Source: Oscillospiraceae bacterium
Lineage (GTDB): Bacteria; Bacillota; Clostridia; Oscillospirales; Oscillospiraceae
Length of the DNA stretch: 7,692 nucleotides
Direction: 5' to 3'
Assembly: GCA_017458025.1 (NCBI GenBank)
Contig: JAFTGG010000014.1
Span: forward strand, 1 to 7,692
Shown piece after piece: positions 5,905 to 7,692 of the stretch. Position 1 is the stretch's first letter, and the number at the start of each line of letters is the position of its first letter. Under the pieces are notes generated by a model. That model was not told the DNA's origin. It saw nothing but the letters and a program-made list of their open reading frames with translations, and ran no database searches. The position numbers and the translations under genes were made by a program.

Positions 5905-6742
5905 ATATCGGGCTGGAGATGCAGTCCAGCAGCTTGCGGTTCTTTTTGAGCGTACAGAGCCAAAACGTGATCGACGCCTCGGGATCGAGGATCGGCACGT
6001 CCACGCGATCCAGCGGGGGCGCTGCGAGAGTGCGCGTCAGATTCGTCGTGAAGTTCGGCAGCACCGAGGCGCTGATGAGGTCGGCGAAAGCGTCGCGCTC
6101 CGACTGCACGATAAAGCGGATGCCCCGCATTTTTTCTTCGCACAGCTTGCCCCATACGCCGAGATCGGAGTAAAGCAGCATCGTCTGACCCGCAAGCTCG
6201 GCGAGAGAAACGCCGTCCCGTTTCGTCAGCTGGTGCGCTGGCGGCAGGGAGATATAGAGGCGCTCCGTGACGTATTCGCGGCAGGCGATGTCGTCCCGCT
6301 CCACGGCGGTGTTCATGATGATGAGCTGATACCGCTCCGCAAGCAGCCCTTCGAGCAGTGCGTCCGGCTCGCTCATCTCCGTCGAGATGGTCTTGTCCGT
6401 GAGGCGGCGCATCAGCTCCGGCGCGACGAGCCACATCGGCCCCGGCGCACAGGAACCGACGGCGACGCTCCTTTGCGCGCGGGCGTAGCCGTGCATACGG
6501 CTTTTCATGCCCTCCGCCGCGCCAAGCACGCCCCGCGCCTGCTCTACGGCGAGAAATCCCGCCTCGTTCAGCGTGACGCGGTTCTTCTCGTGCGTGAACA
6601 ATTCGACGCCGAACTCGTCCTCCAACCGCTGCATGGAGCGCGTCAGCGCGGGCTGGGAAAGGTGCAGCTCCCGTGCGGCGGCGGACAGCGAGCCCCGATC
6701 GGCGATGGCGACAAGCTGTTCCAGCTGACGCAGATCGAACAT
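5903..6742 (-). CDS. LysR-type transcriptional regulator (LTTR 2)
   Basis: A 279-residue LysR-family regulator of usual length. The N-terminal helix-turn-helix (residues 3-60, SLSAAARELHLSQPALTRSMQ at about 18-38) is followed by an effector domain from about 92 (SVAVGSCAPGP, VTERLYISLP, DLGVWGKLCEEK). It aligns without large gaps to the first regulator here (1355-2215), keeping Cys98, Cys154, Cys201 and Cys263. GAGGGGG, eight bases before the ATG at 6742, supports this start. It diverges from the aldo/keto reductase gene and converges on the SLH-esterase operon. By family habit it should regulate the aldo/keto reductase; because the two flanking plus-strand operons share a promoter module, it may regulate the PNPOx-esterase operon as well. 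The effector is unknown. Confidence 0.93.
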   Translation of the reverse strand: MFDLRQLEQLVAIADRGSLSAAARELHLSQPALTRSMQRLEDEFGVELFTHEKNRVTLNEAGFLAVEQARGVLGAAEGMKSRMHGYARAQRSVAVGSCAPGPMWLVAPELMRRLTDKTISTEMSEPDALLEGLLAERYQLIIMNTAVERDDIACREYVTERLYISLPPAHQLTKRDGVSLAELAGQTMLLYSDLGVWGKLCEEKMRGIRFIVQSERDAFADLISASVLPNFTTNLTRTLAAPPLDRVDVPILDPEASITFWLCTLKKNRKLLDCISSPI

Positions 6743-6777
6743 AGAGAATACCCCCTCGAAATGCTATGCACGGCGAT

Positions 6778-6805
6778 TTTCCACGGCGCAAATGCGCCGT
6801 GGAAA
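6778..6805. repeat. Hairpin: 12-bp perfect stem, 4-nt loop
   Basis: TTTCCACGGCGC (6778-6789) and GCGCCGTGGAAA (6794-6805) pair perfectly around AAAT. It lies 35 bp upstream of the second LysR start and would be in its leader if the promoter lies further right. No T tract follows on either strand, so it is not an obvious terminator. Such GC-rich palindromes are often dispersed repeats in gut clostridia (inference). Confidence 0.8.
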
Positions 6806-6813
6806 TGTGCCAT

Positions 6814-6846
6814 GCTTTTCGGTTGCCCCGCAGGGGCGAGAAAAGC
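6814..6846. repeat. Hairpin with internal loop
   Basis: Outer arms GCTTTTC (6814-6820) and GAAAAGC (6840-6846) and inner arms GCCCC (6825-6829) and GGGGC (6833-6837) form a 7 + 5 bp stem with an asymmetric internal loop (GGTT opposite GA) and a GCA end loop. It is the middle one of three hairpins packed between 6778 and 6889. Confidence 0.65.
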
Positions 6847-6860
6847 GGCCTAAATCTGAC

Positions 6861-6889
6861 ATAAATCATTTGCTATGCAAATGATTTAT
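6861..6889. repeat. Perfect 13-bp AT-rich inverted repeat
   Basis: ATAAATCATTTGC (6861-6873) and GCAAATGATTTAT (6877-6889) pair perfectly around TAT. The right arm overlaps by two bases the ATAGCGCTAT word that opens the shared promoter module at 6888. In the first copy of the module a different hairpin occupies the equivalent place, so a palindrome upstream is common to both but its sequence is not. Confidence 0.8.
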
Positions 6890-6941
6890 AGCGCTATGTG
6901 ATATTGGCATTGTACAAATCCGCTCTTTTCGGTTATGCTAT
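6888..6941 (+). promoter_or_regulatory. Shared promoter module, copy 2 (aldo/keto reductase)
   Basis: ATAGCGCTAT (6888-6897), 7 bp, TGGCATTGTACA (6905-6916), 17 bp, TATGCTAT (6934-6941), the same words and spacers as at 3763-3816. TTGTAC (6910-6915) and TATGCT (6934-6939), 18 bp apart, are the likely -35 and -10. A perfect TATAAT at 6945-6950 is an alternative -10 but lacks a good -35. GCTATG recurs at 6763, 6872, 6893 and 6937, which may mark regulator half-sites in this divergent region. Confidence 0.6.
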
Positions 6942-6973
6942 GACTATAATCTGAACGACGGAGGAAGTCAACC

Positions 6974-7692
6974 ATGGAATACATCACGCTCAACAACGGA
7001 ACGAAGGCTCCGCTCTGCGGCATCGGCACGTTTCTCATGAAGCCCGAGGAGGCGGAGCAGGCGGTCTACGACGCGCTGACCAACGGCTACCGGCTCATCG
7101 ACACGGCGAACGCCTACATGAATGAGAAGGCGGTAGGCCGCGGGATCAAGCGCAGCGGCGTCGCGCGCGAGGACGTCTACCTCGTCACAAAGCTCTGGCC
7201 CAGCGTCTACGCGGATGCGGATAAGGCCATCGACGAAACGCTCTCAAGGCTCGACACCGACTACATCGACCTGCTGTTCCTGCACCAGCCGGTCGGCGAC
7301 TACGTCGGCGCGTACAAGGCGATGGAGCGCGCGGTCAAGGCGGGCAAGGTCAAGTCCCTCGGCCTTTCCAACTTCCCGGAGGAGAAGATCAAGGAGGTCG
7401 TGGACGCGACCGAGATCGCGCCCGCGTTCGTGCAGGTCGAAGCGCACCCCTACTTCCCGCAGACGACGCTGAAAGAATACCTCAAGCCGATGGGCACGGT
7501 GGTCATGGCGTGGTATCCGCTGGGCCACGGCGACAAGAGCCTCGTCAATGAGGAGGTGTTCACGAAACTGGCGGAGAAGTACGGCAAGAGCAACGCGCAG
7601 GTCATCCTTCGCTGGCACACGCAGGTCGGCGACGTGGTGATCCCCGGCTCGAAGAACGTTGATCACATCCGCGACAACATCAACATCTTCGA
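6974..7692 (+). CDS. Aldo/keto reductase, 3' end beyond the window
   Basis: The first 239 residues of an NAD(P)H-dependent aldo/keto reductase; the frame is open to the window edge, and about 30-45 residues are probably missing judging from the usual family length. It should reduce carbonyl groups to alcohols in the cytoplasm. The catalytic tetrad is complete: Asp43 and Tyr48 (RLIDTANAYMNE, 40-51), Lys73 (LVTKLWP) and His104 (LFLHQP). Also visible are GKVKSLGLSNF (124-134), QVEAHPYFPQ (154-163) and the nucleotide-binding VIPGSKN (222-228). The pattern is that of the 2,5-diketogluconate-reductase-like (AKR5-type) group, although the substrate cannot be assigned. GGAGGAAG (6960-6967) lies six bases before the ATG. 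It diverges from the second LysR gene and carries the promoter module shared with the PNPOx-esterase operon. Confidence 0.93.
   Translation, partial: MEYITLNNGTKAPLCGIGTFLMKPEEAEQAVYDALTNGYRLIDTANAYMNEKAVGRGIKRSGVAREDVYLVTKLWPSVYADADKAIDETLSRLDTDYIDLLFLHQPVGDYVGAYKAMERAVKAGKVKSLGLSNFPEEKIKEVVDATEIAPAFVQVEAHPYFPQTTLKEYLKPMGTVVMAWYPLGHGDKSLVNEEVFTKLAEKYGKSNAQVILRWHTQVGDVVIPGSKNVDHIRDNINIF

Noticed and set aside
5832..6869. A 345-codon minus-strand frame covering the second LysR gene in another register
   Set aside because: The product is Arg/Ala-rich without domains, while the LysR frame in the same stretch has family motifs, a ribosome binding site and a proper length.
7215..7666. Open frames on both strands within the aldo/keto reductase gene
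   Set aside because: They are Arg/Ser- or Arg/Asp-rich shadows of a gene whose own frame has the full catalytic tetrad and runs to the window edge.

Overview
The window looks like a chromosomal accessory region of a high-GC Firmicute, most likely a gut clostridium of the Oscillospiraceae type. The reasons are strong AGGAGG-type ribosome binding sites before every gene, coding DNA rich in G and C beside AT-rich promoters, S-layer homology (SLH) repeats on a secreted protein, and a mix of flavodoxin, aldo/keto reductase, PNPOx-fold and LysR genes. This placement is inference; no marker gene is present. No tRNA, rRNA, CRISPR array, transposase or phage gene was seen.

Layout. Positions 1-200 are AT-rich (about 42% GC) and hold no intact gene. 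On the minus strand, a LysR-type regulator (1355-2215) is followed closely by an LtrA-family membrane protein (201-1340), probably one operon. Diverging from them on the plus strand are a flavodoxin (2332-2817) and a DLH/YcjY-like alpha/beta hydrolase with a probable Cys nucleophile (2839-3711). The 116-bp gap between the two operons has a textbook LysR architecture: a T-N11-A dyad near -64 of the flavodoxin promoter and overlapping divergent promoters.

After a 166-bp gap with a perfect 16-bp-stem hairpin comes a second plus-strand pair: a small PNPOx-fold flavoprotein (3878-4270) and a secreted protein fusing three SLH repeats to a serine esterase (4312-5862). A bidirectional terminator separates it from a second LysR-type regulator on the minus strand (5903-6742), a clear paralogue of the first. 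Across a 231-bp gap holding three hairpins, this regulator diverges from an aldo/keto reductase that runs off the right edge (6974->7692).

How the parts may work together. Each LysR gene faces away from a predicted oxidoreductase gene, the usual arrangement for a regulator and its target. The PNPOx-esterase promoter and the aldo/keto reductase promoter share a spaced module (ATAGCGCTAT, 7 bp, TGGCATTGTACA, 17 bp, TA[G/T]GCTAT) with identical spacing, which suggests one regulator, plausibly the second LysR protein, controls both. The region therefore reads as two linked LysR regulons for flavin- or NAD(P)H-dependent reduction plus hydrolysis of unknown, perhaps xenobiotic or carbonyl/ester, substrates. 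The substrate is not visible in the sequence.
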